From assembly GCA_020633315.1 (NCBI GenBank), contig JACKDV010000008.1:235742-299741 (forward strand): 64,000 nt of DNA, read 5' to 3'. Position 1 is the stretch's first letter. Every line of letters starts with the position of its first letter. The notes under the pieces were generated by a model. That model was given only the letters and a program-made list of their open reading frames with translations. It did not search any database and was not told the origin of the DNA. Below, piece by piece: positions 19,821 to 28,448 of the stretch. A program made the translations under genes and the position numbers. The stretch is from Myxococcales bacterium. GTDB lineage: Bacteria; Myxococcota_A; Polyangia; Nannocystales; Nannocystaceae.

Positions 19821-21875
19821 ATGATCAACCTGCGCCAGCGCGACGACCTCCGCGAGCTGCGGCCCCGCTTCCAGGCGATGGTGCTGGTGGTGGTGCTGGT
19901 GTTCCTGGGGCTGCTCGGGCGCCTGTGCCAGATCCAGATCCTCGAGGGCGATCACTACACCCGCCGGGCCGAGCGCAACTTCGTCGACGTGGTCGACGTG
20001 GAGGCGCCCCGCGGTCGCATCTTCGACGCCGACGGTCGCCCGGTGTCCACCAACCGCCCCGCCTACACCCTCTACATCACCGCCTGGGCCCGCTTCGTGC
20101 GGGACGGCGAGGCGGGGGTGGTGCCCAGCGAGGACGGCAAGCGGGTCGCGATGGACGACGAGACCCGCGACCTCATCGCCTCGCTGGTCGACTTCGTGGA
20201 CGACGACGACCGGGGCGCGTTCGTCGAGCGTATCGACGAGCTTCGCGCCGACGAGGCCACCGGCAAGTACCCGCAGATCGCCCGCCGCAACCTCGACTGG
20301 GAGGAGTTCGCCCGCATCCAGGCGCGGCTCGACGGCATCGACCCGTGGGTGGAGATCCGCGAGAGCTCCAAGCGCTACTACCCCGAGGGGCAGCTGGTGG
20401 GCTTCGTGACCGGGCACATGGGCAACATCGGGGCCAAGGCGCTCGAGGGCTCCAAGCACCTGGGCTACCGGCCCGGCGATCGCACCGGCAAGACCGGCAT
20501 CGAGCGCCAGTGGGAGAACTACCTGCGCGGTCGCCTGGGGCGGCGGGCCCGGGTGGTCGACGCCCGCCGCCGCGAGGTGAGCGACCCCCCGCGCGAGGCG
20601 GTGGAGGCCCTGCCCGAGGATCTCGATCCCATCCCCGGCCAGGACATCTACCTCACCCTCGACCTCGATCTGCAGCGCGTGGCCTACGACGCGCTCTCGG
20701 AGAAGCTCGCCGGCGGCGTGGTGGCCATGGAGGTCAAGACCGGGCGGATCCTGGCCATGGTCTCGGTGCCCGCCCTCGATCCCAACCTCTACGAGCAGCC
20801 CATCCCCAGCGCCACCTGGAAGGAGTGGGCCGACAGCCCGCTCAAGCCCTTCATCGACAAGACGGTGCAGGAGCACTTCTTCCCGGGGTCCACCTACAAG
20901 GTGGTCTCGGCCATCGCGGCGCTGAGCCACCCCGAGTTCGACCCCGACGAGCTCATCGAGTGCGAGGGCTTCATCAAGTACGGTGGCCGGCGCTTCCGCG
21001 ACACTCACGTGCACGGCGAGATGAACCTCGAGTCCGCGATCGTGGAGTCGTGCAACACCTACTTCTATCAGCTCGCGGTCGACAACATCCTCAGCCTCGA
21101 CCGCATGGAGCAGGTGGCCCGCTCGCTCGGCCTGGGCGAGCGCTCCGGCCTGGGGCTCAACGGCGAGGTGCGGGGCACGATCCCCACCGAGGAGTTCGAG
21201 GCCCGCGAGGGCACCTACCAGGGCGGCGTGCGCCTCAACAGCGCCATCGGCCAGGGCAACGTGAAGGCCACCGTGCTCCAGCTCGCGGTGCTCTACGCCG
21301 CCATCGCCAACGGCGGCTACGTGATGACCCCCTACCTGGTCGACCGCATCGAGACCAACGAGGGCAAGCTGGTGTTCACCAGCCAGCCGCAGCGCCGCAA
21401 CGACCAGCCCGTGATCGACCCCGTGGACCGCGAGCGGATCCATCGCGGCCTGGTGGGCGTGGTCAACGACGAGGACGGCACCGCCTACTCGGAGCGCCTG
21501 CCCAACATCGTGGTGGCGGGCAAGACCGGCACCGCCCAGGTCGGCCGCGAGAAGCGGCGGCGCGAGGCCGAGGAGGAGGAGGTGCAGATCGAGGGCTGGG
21601 ACACCACCCAGGACCACGCCTGGTTCGCCGCCTACGCCCCGGCCGAGGCCCCCTCGATCGTGGTGGTGGCCATGGTCGAGCACGGCGGCATCGGGGCCGA
21701 CGCGGCCGCGCCCATCGTGATGAAGGTGATCAACCACTACATCGGCTCGACCACCACCGAGACCGACGTGGCGCCCCGGCCCTACGGTGAGCCGCCCCCG
21801 CTGCCGGGGCAGGCGCGCGCCGAGCTGGGCCGGGCGGGGACGGCCGGGGCCAGCCCGAGCGGAGCGGTGCCATGA
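19821..21875 (+). CDS. mrdA: penicillin-binding protein 2 (elongation transpeptidase)
   Basis: This 684-residue class B PBP has one N-terminal transmembrane segment (about 20-36) and a dimerisation/pedestal region starting with APRGRIFDADGRPVSTN, close to the PBP2 consensus. It carries all three transpeptidase motifs: S357-x-x-K360 (GSTYK), S410-C-N412 (ESCNTYFYQL) and K568-T-G570 (AGKTGTAQVG). Just after KTG there is a charged insertion (REKRRREAEEEEVQ). The protein ends in a Pro/Gly/Ala-rich tail. It cross-links lateral-wall peptidoglycan together with RodA, whose start codon overlaps this stop (ATGA). Confidence 0.97.
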   Translation: MINLRQRDDLRELRPRFQAMVLVVVLVFLGLLGRLCQIQILEGDHYTRRAERNFVDVVDVEAPRGRIFDADGRPVSTNRPAYTLYITAWARFVRDGEAGVVPSEDGKRVAMDDETRDLIASLVDFVDDDDRGAFVERIDELRADEATGKYPQIARRNLDWEEFARIQARLDGIDPWVEIRESSKRYYPEGQLVGFVTGHMGNIGAKALEGSKHLGYRPGDRTGKTGIERQWENYLRGRLGRRARVVDARRREVSDPPREAVEALPEDLDPIPGQDIYLTLDLDLQRVAYDALSEKLAGGVVAMEVKTGRILAMVSVPALDPNLYEQPIPSATWKEWADSPLKPFIDKTVQEHFFPGSTYKVVSAIAALSHPEFDPDELIECEGFIKYGGRRFRDTHVHGEMNLESAIVESCNTYFYQLAVDNILSLDRMEQVARSLGLGERSGLGLNGEVRGTIPTEEFEAREGTYQGGVRLNSAIGQGNVKATVLQLAVLYAAIANGGYVMTPYLVDRIETNEGKLVFTSQPQRRNDQPVIDPVDRERIHRGLVGVVNDEDGTAYSERLPNIVVAGKTGTAQVGREKRRREAEEEEVQIEGWDTTQDHAWFAAYAPAEAPSIVVVAMVEHGGIGADAAAPIVMKVINHYIGSTTTETDVAPRPYGEPPPLPGQARAELGRAGTAGASPSGAVP

Positions 21876-22990
21876 GCGACCTGCTGGGACAGCCACGCGA
21901 CCTGTGGGGGCGCATCCGCCAGTCGATCGACTGGGTGGTGGTGCTGCTCGCCTTCGGCGTGATCGCGCTGGCCCTCATCAACCTCAACAGCGCGGGCAAG
22001 GGCGACTGGAGCGGGCGCGTGGCCACCCAGCTGCGGTGGGTGGCCCTGGGCACCGTGATCATGTTCATCGTGACTGCCATCGACTACCGGGTGATCTACC
22101 GGGTGTCGTATGCGGCCTACGCCTTCGCGGTGGGCCTGCTGGTGCTGGTCCCGGTGATCGGCATCAAGGTCAACAACGCCCGGCGCTGGCTGGGCACCCA
22201 GGACGTGCGCATCCAGCCCTCCGAGCTGATGAAGGTGATCCTGGTGATCGCCCTGGCGCGCTACCTCCACGACGCCTACGCCAAGGAGAGCAAGAACATA
22301 CGCACCCTGGTGGTGCCCTTCGCCATGGTGCTGGTCCCCGCCGCGCTCATCATCAACCAGCCCGACCTGGGCACCGGGGTGATGATCCTGCTGGTGGCCC
22401 TCCCGGTGCTCTCGGTCACCCGCATGCACCTGCGCAGCATGCTGGGGGCGGGCTTCGCCGGCCTGGTGGCGGTGGCGCTGGGCTGGCGCTACATGGCCGA
22501 CTACCAGCGCAAGCGCATCGACGTGTGGCTCAACCCCGAGCTGTACGCCGACGACGAGGGCTACCAGACGATCCAGGCGATCATCAGCGTGGGCAACGGC
22601 GGCTTCTTCGGCCGCGGCGTGGACCAGGGCACGCAGAACGTGCTCGGCTTCCTGCCCGAGCCCTTCACCGACTTCCCCTTCGCCGTGTACGCCGAGGAGT
22701 GGGGCTTCGTGGGCGGGGCGATGGCGCTCACCCTGTACCTGGGCATCACCCTGTGGTCGATCAACATCGCCAGCCAGGCCCGCGATCGCTTCGGGGCCCT
22801 CTTGTGCACCGGCGTGGCCGCGCTGTTCTTCTGGCACGTGGTGATCAACATCGGCATGGTGCTGCAGCTCGTGCCGGTCTCGGGCATCACGCTGCCCTTC
22901 TTCAGCGCCGGCGGCTCCAACGTGCTCACCATGATGATCGGGCTGGGGATCCTGATGAGCGTGTCGCGATCGCGGCAGTATCGGTCGTGA
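21872..22990 (+). CDS. rodA: RodA, SEDS-family peptidoglycan glycosyltransferase
   Basis: The protein has 372 residues and about ten transmembrane segments. SEDS signatures are present: NNARRWLGTQDVRIQPSELMK near residue 105, DLGTGVMILLVALPVL, and the C-terminal LVPVSGITLPFFSAGGSN. RodA polymerises glycan strands from lipid II and works as a complex with PBP2. The ATG at 21872 overlaps the mrdA stop by 4 bp, so translational coupling is likely. It is the last gene of the mre/mrd operon; a 214-bp gap without a recognised signal follows. Confidence 0.96.
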   Translation: MSDLLGQPRDLWGRIRQSIDWVVVLLAFGVIALALINLNSAGKGDWSGRVATQLRWVALGTVIMFIVTAIDYRVIYRVSYAAYAFAVGLLVLVPVIGIKVNNARRWLGTQDVRIQPSELMKVILVIALARYLHDAYAKESKNIRTLVVPFAMVLVPAALIINQPDLGTGVMILLVALPVLSVTRMHLRSMLGAGFAGLVAVALGWRYMADYQRKRIDVWLNPELYADDEGYQTIQAIISVGNGGFFGRGVDQGTQNVLGFLPEPFTDFPFAVYAEEWGFVGGAMALTLYLGITLWSINIASQARDRFGALLCTGVAALFFWHVVINIGMVLQLVPVSGITLPFFSAGGSNVLTMMIGLGILMSVSRSRQYRS

Positions 22991-23204
22991 GCCGATCCGA
23001 GGCGCCCGGGCTCGCACGGGGCGCGGCCTCGGCGGCCCGCAGGACGAGACCGGCTCCTCGGGCTGCGTGCCGGTCTGCACACCTCGGCGGACCAGGTCCG
23101 CCGCCACGCCGAACGCCAGACGGCCCGCCCGGGTGCGCAAGCGGCTGCGCACTCCAATGCTGCACGTGATCCGGGCCACGGAAGTGGTAGACCGACCGAC
23201 AGCC

Positions 23205-24266
23205 ATGTCGAGCCTCATCGGAGTGGTGACCAACCCACACTCGGGCAAGAACCGCCGTCGGGGCGGGGACCGCAAGCAGGAGCTCGAGCGCGCGGTCGGG
23301 CGGCACGGCATCGTGCGCCAGACCAAGGATCTCGACGAGCTCCGAGAGGTGCTGCACGAGTTCTACGAGGCAGGCTGCGACCACTGGGTGAGCGACGGAG
23401 GCGACGGCACGCTGCACTGGCTGCTCAGCGTGGGCTGGCAGGTGGCCCGCGAGCGCGCCCACGAGGGGCAGCCCGCGCCGCTGCCCCGCATCGTGCCCGC
23501 CAACGGCGGCAGCATCGACTTCGTGGCCCACAAGGCGGGGATCCGCGGGCAGGCCACCGATGCGCTGCGGCAGCTCGCGCAGTCGATCGAGCGCGGCGAG
23601 CTGCTGCCGGTGATCGAGCTGGACACCTTCCGCATGCGCGGCCGCAGCCGTGCTGCCGACGGCGGCGAGGAGCAGAGCTTCGATCGCCTGGGCTTCGCCA
23701 GCGCGATCGGGGGCGTGGCCCAGCGCTTCTTCGAGAAGCTCTACCAGCACCCCACCGTGGACTCGCGGGCCATCGTCACCGTGCTCGCCAGCTCGGTGGG
23801 CGGGGCGGTGCTCGGCACGGTGCCGCGCCCGCTGCAGAGCTTCGTGCCCAGCTCGCTGCGGGAGTTCGCCGACGAGATCTTCGAGCCCACGCGCGCCCGG
23901 GTGGAGCTCGACGGCCAGCGCCTGGCCTACGAGGAGTTCGCCTCGCTGCAGGTCGGCTCGATCGACATCAACCTCGGGGGCGTGGTGCGGACCTTCCGGC
24001 ACGCGGCCACCCCCGGGGTGATGCACGCGCAGGCGATCAGCATGTCGCGCTGGGGCGTGGCGGCCAACCTGCCCAACATCGTCCTGGGGACCCCGATCTG
24101 GGGCGACAAGGTCTACGACGGCCCGGCGCGACGCCTGCGGGCCCTCGCGCCCGAGGGCGGCTCGCTCGATCCGGTGATCGACGGCGAGCTCTTCTTCGGG
24201 CTCAGCGAGCTCGAGGTGGAGGCGGGGCCGCGGCTGCGGATCCCCGCGGTCTGCCAGGCGAGCTGA
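23205..24266 (+). CDS. diacylglycerol/sphingosine kinase-like protein
   Basis: The protein has 353 residues. Start ATG 23205 is chosen since the DAGK catalytic fold begins at MSSLIGVVTNPHSGKN (N-P-x-S-G-K). The key nucleotide-binding motif VSDGGDGTLHWLL near residue 65 matches the GGDGT signature of the DAGK/LCB5 (YegS-like) family. Two further conserved stretches follow: PANGGSIDFVAHKAG and a C-terminal beta domain with the substrate-side DFxxLQV-like EFASLQVGSIDINLG. Members phosphorylate diacylglycerol, sphingoid bases or related lipids, or act in glycerolipid synthesis; the substrate here is unknown. It stands alone between the rod operon and a MYXO-CTERM gene. Confidence 0.85.
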   Translation: MSSLIGVVTNPHSGKNRRRGGDRKQELERAVGRHGIVRQTKDLDELREVLHEFYEAGCDHWVSDGGDGTLHWLLSVGWQVARERAHEGQPAPLPRIVPANGGSIDFVAHKAGIRGQATDALRQLAQSIERGELLPVIELDTFRMRGRSRAADGGEEQSFDRLGFASAIGGVAQRFFEKLYQHPTVDSRAIVTVLASSVGGAVLGTVPRPLQSFVPSSLREFADEIFEPTRARVELDGQRLAYEEFASLQVGSIDINLGGVVRTFRHAATPGVMHAQAISMSRWGVAANLPNIVLGTPIWGDKVYDGPARRLRALAPEGGSLDPVIDGELFFGLSELEVEAGPRLRIPAVCQAS

Positions 24267-24484
24267 GCCGGGGCGTCGACGAGCGCTGCGGTGCTCGTGG
24301 TGCGTGGTGCGGCTCCTCGCCGCAGCGTGGCGTGCTCGCGATCGAGCCGCTCTCGTCAGGGGCTCGCTCACGCGCCACGCATTGGCTCCACCGGGATCGA
24401 GCAGCATTGAGGCAACACACGAGCCGGTCGGCGCGCGATGGGATGGATCGTCGTTGGGTCACGATCGCGGCCGGCCCCCTTGGG

Positions 24485-24545
24485 TTGACACGAAGGCAGC
24501 CGCGGGCGAGCGTCCCCGGGCTCTACCCCGTTGGAGGAGACATCG
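24485..24545 (+). promoter_or_regulatory. strong ribosome-binding site and possible -35 of the MYXO-CTERM gene
   Basis: The purine-rich GGAGGAG at 24533-24539 lies about 9 nt before ATG 24549 and fixes that start. A TTGACA hexamer at 24485-24490 could be a -35 box, but no convincing -10 follows at 16-18 bp, so only the RBS is well supported. Confidence 0.45.
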
Positions 24546-24548
24546 ACC

Positions 24549-25910
24549 ATGAAGCGGACTTGCTTGATCTCGTGTGCCCTGACCGCGGCCGTCCTGGCCC
24601 CCGCCTCGGCTTCCGCCGAGCCCGGCATCCTCTACATCCCCACCGAGGCCGTCACCCTGCGCCCGACCGGCCTGGCTCCCTGTGGCAGCGACGTGAACTC
24701 GGCGCTCGGCTGCGGTGGCGCGAGCTCGGAGACCGAGGAGCCCCCGTACGCGGATGCGGCCAACCTCACCACCTCGGTGGCGGACAACCTCGTCGCCTAC
24801 GACGTGATGGTCACCAACACCCGGCCGCCCGAGTACATCTCGTACACGATGCTGCTGCCGGGCGACACGCCGCTCGAGATGGATGCCGGCGGCTACCAGA
24901 GCTTCACCTGCACCTTCGGCGGCAAGAACTGCGGCGCCCTGGCCCGCAACCGCATCTACTCCACCTCCGGGACCACCCAGAACTGCATCGATCCCGAGAT
25001 CGTGCACGCGTCGATGTTCGCCTTCGGCCGCAGCGCCGGCCTCGAGGGCGTGACCAACCCCGAGGACTGGATGAACTACGTCGTCGACGTCGGCCCGCTG
25101 GGCGGCCCCGACTACGCGACGCCGCCCATGGGCTTCCAGGACGTCTGCAACGACCGCGTGGAGCCCCAGGGCTTCGACGATCGCGGCATGCAGATCAGCC
25201 TGCCGCTCGACTGCACCAGCCTCGACCACGTGGCCTGCGACGGCCCCGGCGGTGAGCAGGGCCAGAACAGCCACCAGGATCTGATGGAGTTCTTCGGCGC
25301 TCGCGTGGAGGACACCGAGGCCCCCGTGCTGACCAACATCGTCCCCGAGGACGGCACCACGCTGGCGGCGGGTGACGACCTGGTGCTCGACGTCGACATC
25401 GCCGACGCCGACCCCGTGGTGGGCGTGCGCTGGACCATCCAGTCCGAGGCGATCGTCAACGACACCTTCCCCGAGGGCATCCTCGACCAGTGCACCAACG
25501 ACGTGTGCTTCGCCAACTGGAACGACGCCCTGCCGCTCAAGGCCACCGACAGCGACTGGAACGTCACCCTCGAGGGCCTGCCCGCCGGTGACTACGTGAT
25601 CACCCTCGAGGCTGCCGACTACCACGGCAACATCGCCGACATGGTCACCATCAACGTGACCATCGAGGGCGGCACCTCCGACGAGACCGGCGGCAGCGCG
25701 ACGGGGGGCAACGACGAGACGGGCAACGACACCAACGACTTCACCACCGGGGCCAACGACGACACCGGCGGCAACGACACGGCGAACGCCGATGGTGGCG
25801 ATGACACCAGCGGCTGCAGCTGCACCACCTCGGGCTCCGGCCGCGAGGGCGCGGCGTTCATGCTCCTGGGCCTGATGGGCCTGGGCGCCATGCGTCGTCG
25901 CCGTCGCTAG
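24549..25910 (+). CDS. secreted cell-surface protein with MYXO-CTERM tail
   Basis: The protein has 453 residues. The signal peptide MKRTCLISCALTAAVLAPASASA is followed by the mature start EPGILY. The mature part is Cys-containing and acidic. Residues of about 260-375 form a bacterial Ig-like beta domain (DTEAPVLTNIVPEDGTTLA, PAGDYVITLEAADYHGN). A low-complexity Asp/Asn/Thr/Gly linker follows, then the MYXO-CTERM module: SGCSCTTSGSG, hydrophobic AAFMLLGLMGLGAM, and RRRRR at the end. In this family the Cys motif is used for sorting and anchoring to the outer membrane surface. The function of the body is not recognised. Confidence 0.85.
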   Translation: MKRTCLISCALTAAVLAPASASAEPGILYIPTEAVTLRPTGLAPCGSDVNSALGCGGASSETEEPPYADAANLTTSVADNLVAYDVMVTNTRPPEYISYTMLLPGDTPLEMDAGGYQSFTCTFGGKNCGALARNRIYSTSGTTQNCIDPEIVHASMFAFGRSAGLEGVTNPEDWMNYVVDVGPLGGPDYATPPMGFQDVCNDRVEPQGFDDRGMQISLPLDCTSLDHVACDGPGGEQGQNSHQDLMEFFGARVEDTEAPVLTNIVPEDGTTLAAGDDLVLDVDIADADPVVGVRWTIQSEAIVNDTFPEGILDQCTNDVCFANWNDALPLKATDSDWNVTLEGLPAGDYVITLEAADYHGNIADMVTINVTIEGGTSDETGGSATGGNDETGNDTNDFTTGANDDTGGNDTANADGGDDTSGCSCTTSGSGREGAAFMLLGLMGLGAMRRRRR

Positions 25911-26007
25911 GCGAGGGCCAACGCGGCGGGCCGAGGCTCGTCGCGCACGAGGGCGCGGAGCTCCACGACTGGGGACCGCGCCCTCGCTGCGTTCGAAGCC
26001 CGGCGGC

Positions 26008-26493
26008 TCACTCCCGCGGTGCCGACCCGGTCGAGCCCGAGCTCGATGCGTCGGCGGGCTCGCGGTGGGGATGCCGGGCCTGCCAGCGCGACGACAGCCA
26101 CCACAGCAGCGGGAAGGTGAGCAGGAAGCCCGCGGTGCAGCACAGCGCGGCGCCCAGCAGGAACGGTCCGATCGCCTCGCGGAACACCTGCCACCAGCCG
26201 CCCGCATCGAGCTGCTCCATCTGGGCCCAGGTGGGCAGCTCCTGGCCCAGCACCGCCAGCCCCACCCACAGCTCCGCGAAGTAGAACAGCGGCCCGGTCA
26301 GCGGGTTGACGACCGCGGTGCCGAGGTAGGTCGCGGGCAGGTTGCAGCGGAGCAGGGGAGCGGTCGCCAGCGCCACGAACATCCCCGCGAAGGGGATCGG
26401 CACCAGCGACAGCGACAGCCCCAGCGAGAAGCCCCCGGCGATCCCCCGCGGGCTCCCGTTGAGGGTCATCAGCTTGCGCAGCCACTGCCGCAC
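26008..26493 (-). CDS. DUF2062 membrane protein
   Basis: The protein has 161 residues and starts at GTG 26493; an internal ATG at 26469 is the alternative. The sequence RGIAGGFSLGLSLSLVPIPFAGMF, seen in the first third, and TYLGTAVVNPLTGPLFYFAELWVG in the middle match the DUF2062 fold: short amphipathic start, two long hydrophobic hairpins and the NP(L/F)T motif. Function of the family is unknown; members are inner-membrane proteins. It is divergent from the tetR gene, and the operator-like pair at 26567-26610 lies between the two, so shared control is possible. Confidence 0.8.
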   Translation of the reverse strand: MRQWLRKLMTLNGSPRGIAGGFSLGLSLSLVPIPFAGMFVALATAPLLRCNLPATYLGTAVVNPLTGPLFYFAELWVGLAVLGQELPTWAQMEQLDAGGWWQVFREAIGPFLLGAALCCTAGFLLTFPLLWWLSSRWQARHPHREPADASSSGSTGSAPRE

Positions 26494-26566
26494 GGCCGGG
26501 TCACCATGGCACGAGCCGGCCCCTTCGTTGGAAGCGGAGATTGCGCAATGTGGCCCGAGAAAAGAA

Positions 26567-26610
26567 TCGACTCGTGAGTCGAATTGTCTTGCTCTCTACT
26601 CATGAGTCGA
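26567..26610. promoter_or_regulatory. twin 16-bp operator upstream of tetR
   Basis: Copy 1, at 26567-26582, is TCGACTCGTGAGTCGA: perfect 7-bp arms around GT. Copy 2, at 26595-26610, is TCTACTCATGAGTCGA, identical at 14 of 16 positions and with the palindromic core ACTCATGAGT. The copies start 28 bp apart. The surrounding 50 bp are unusually AT-rich for this genome and include a TTGTCT (26584-26589) and GATAAA (26609-26614) that could be promoter elements with 19-bp spacing. TetR-family repressors commonly bind such palindromes near their own gene, so autoregulation and perhaps control of the divergent DUF2062 gene is inferred. Confidence 0.7.
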
Positions 26611-26627
26611 TAAAACTGAAGACGTCC

Positions 26628-27254
26628 ATGGGGCGTCCACTGGCCAGCGCACACGACATCGCCACGCCCGAGCGGGTGCTCGAGGCGGCCGAGCGGGCCT
26701 TCGCGGCGGTGGGTTTCGGGGCGGCCAAGCTCGCCGACATCGCCCACCGGGCCGGCATCCGGCGCCCGTCGCTGCTCTACCACTTCGGCACCAAGGAGGC
26801 GCTCTACACCCGCACGGTGGAGCGCTGCTTCGCCCGGCTGGGCGAGGCGCTCACCGAGGCGATGACCGCCGCGGGCGACTTCCCCACGCGCCTCGATCGC
26901 ACGGTGGCCCGCTACGTGGAGTTCCTCGACGCCGAGCCCCAGCTCGCGCGCATCGTGCTGCGAGAGCTGCTCGACGAGCAGGGGCCCGGGCGCCAGATCC
27001 TGCAGCAGCAGCTCGTGCCGCTGCTCGACATCATCGAGCGCCTAGTGGCCCAGCTCGGCTCCGACGTGGTGCGCCCCGACGTGCCGGTGCGCGCCGCCGT
27101 GCTGCAGGTGGGCTCCGACGCGCTGCTGCGGGCCGCCGCCGGCCCCCTGCGCGAGCCCCTGTGGGGCCCCGCCGATCACTCCCAACGCCTCGCGCGGCTG
27201 CTGCTGCTGCTGCGCGATGAAACCCCGCCATCCTCGTCGAGGAGCTCGCCATGA
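26628..27254 (+). CDS. TetR/AcrR-family transcriptional regulator
   Basis: The protein has 208 residues. ATG 26628 is selected because the HTH domain begins soon after (ERVLEAAERAFAAVGFGAAK). The TetR helix-turn-helix is clear at about residues 35-63 (KLADIAHRAGIRRPSLLYHF, then GTKEALY). The C-terminal ligand domain is helical and not diagnostic. Its stop overlaps the ATG of the diiron oxygenase gene by 4 bp, so the two are co-transcribed and probably co-regulated. The 16-bp twin palindrome just upstream is the likely binding site. The in-frame extension to 26541 runs through those palindromes and is unlikely to be translated. Confidence 0.88.
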   Translation: MGRPLASAHDIATPERVLEAAERAFAAVGFGAAKLADIAHRAGIRRPSLLYHFGTKEALYTRTVERCFARLGEALTEAMTAAGDFPTRLDRTVARYVEFLDAEPQLARIVLRELLDEQGPGRQILQQQLVPLLDIIERLVAQLGSDVVRPDVPVRAAVLQVGSDALLRAAAGPLREPLWGPADHSQRLARLLLLLRDETPPSSSRSSP

Positions 27255-28396
27255 ACGCCAACCTCACCGCCCTCGGCCCGTTGGGCCGCAGCCGCAACCC
27301 TCGCGTGTTCCTCGACCTCGCCGGCCCGGCCGTGCGCGGCCTGCTGCTCAAGAAGGGCAAGCAGGGGAGCACCACCGACATGCCCGCCCACCACAGCGCG
27401 CACTTCGACTGGAGCTACGAGCGCACCCAGCCCGAGCTGCGCAAGCTCTACGACGCGGCCAAGCGCTCGCAGTGGGACGCCGCCACCGCGCTCGACTGGT
27501 CCACCGAGGTCGACCCCTACGACGACGCCCGCGAGCTCATGCCCGAGCAGTCGCTGCCGCTCGTCGAGCTACCCGCCTATCGCTCGCTGCCCAAGCGCCG
27601 CCAGCAGGAGCACCGGGCGGCGCTCACCGCCTGGCTGCTCTCGCAGTTCCTGCACGGCGAGCAGGGGGCCCTGTTCGCGGCGTGTCAGGTCACCGAGGCG
27701 GTGCAGTGGACCGACGGCAAGCTCTACGGCTCCACCCAGGTGGTGGACGAGGGCCGGCACGTGGAGGTGTTCCACCGCTACCTCAGCGAGAAGCTGGGGC
27801 GGCTGTACGAGATCAACGACAACCTCTACACCATCATCGACGCGCTCATGACCGACGGCCGCTGGGACCTCAAGTTCCTCGGCATGCAGATCATGATCGA
27901 GGGCCTGGCCCTGGGCGCGTTCGGGACCATGCGCCAGTCCACCCGCGAGCCCCTGCTCAAGGAGCTGCTCAAGTACGTCATCACCGACGAGGCCCGGCAC
28001 GTCACCTTCGGCGTGGTCGCCCTGCGCGACTACTACGCCGCGATGCCCGAGAGCGAGCGTCGCGATCGCGAGGACTGGGCCTACGAGATCTCGGTGCTGC
28101 TGCGCAACCGCTTCCTCGCGCACGAGTTCTACGACGAGTACTACGCCCACTGCATGTCGCGGCGAGAGTGGAACGCCGCCGTGCTCCGCTCCGAGTTCAT
28201 GGGGCGCTTCCGCACCACCTTGTTCCGCCGGCTGATCCCCAACCTCAAGAAGATCCACCTGCTCAGCGATCGGGTGCGGCCCTACTACGACGCGCTCGGT
28301 CTGCTCGTGTACGAGCACGACAAGCCCTCGACCGAGCTGCGCGCCATCGACCTGCTCGAGCACGATCCGGCGGACGCCGAGTCCAAGCTGCTGTAG
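27251..28396 (+). CDS. ferritin-like diiron protein (oxygenase/desaturase type)
   Basis: The protein has 381 residues. It has the six-ligand carboxylate-bridged diiron pattern on a four-helix bundle: E137 (LHGEQGALFA), E167-x-x-H170 (VVDEGRHVEVF), E217 (IMIEGLALGAF) and E247-x-x-H250 (ITDEARHVTFG). This E, ExxH, E, ExxH layout is shared by ribonucleotide reductase R2-like and AurF-like oxidases and acyl desaturases. The length and soluble nature fit an oxygenase acting on a lipid or amine, but the substrate is unknown. It is translationally coupled to the upstream tetR gene (ATGA overlap), suggesting that the substrate or product is the TetR ligand. Confidence 0.82.
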   Translation: MNANLTALGPLGRSRNPRVFLDLAGPAVRGLLLKKGKQGSTTDMPAHHSAHFDWSYERTQPELRKLYDAAKRSQWDAATALDWSTEVDPYDDARELMPEQSLPLVELPAYRSLPKRRQQEHRAALTAWLLSQFLHGEQGALFAACQVTEAVQWTDGKLYGSTQVVDEGRHVEVFHRYLSEKLGRLYEINDNLYTIIDALMTDGRWDLKFLGMQIMIEGLALGAFGTMRQSTREPLLKELLKYVITDEARHVTFGVVALRDYYAAMPESERRDREDWAYEISVLLRNRFLAHEFYDEYYAHCMSRREWNAAVLRSEFMGRFRTTLFRRLIPNLKKIHLLSDRVRPYYDALGLLVYEHDKPSTELRAIDLLEHDPADAESKLL

Positions 28397-28448
28397 GAGA
28401 CCCCCGGCGCGGTTGGTCGGCCGCACCGCCCCTGCTATCGTGCCGGTC

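Noticed and set aside
24485..24513. TTGACA at 24485 as a full sigma70 promoter
   Set aside because: Sequence at -10 spacing is GAGCGT, not promoter-like; only the RBS was retained.
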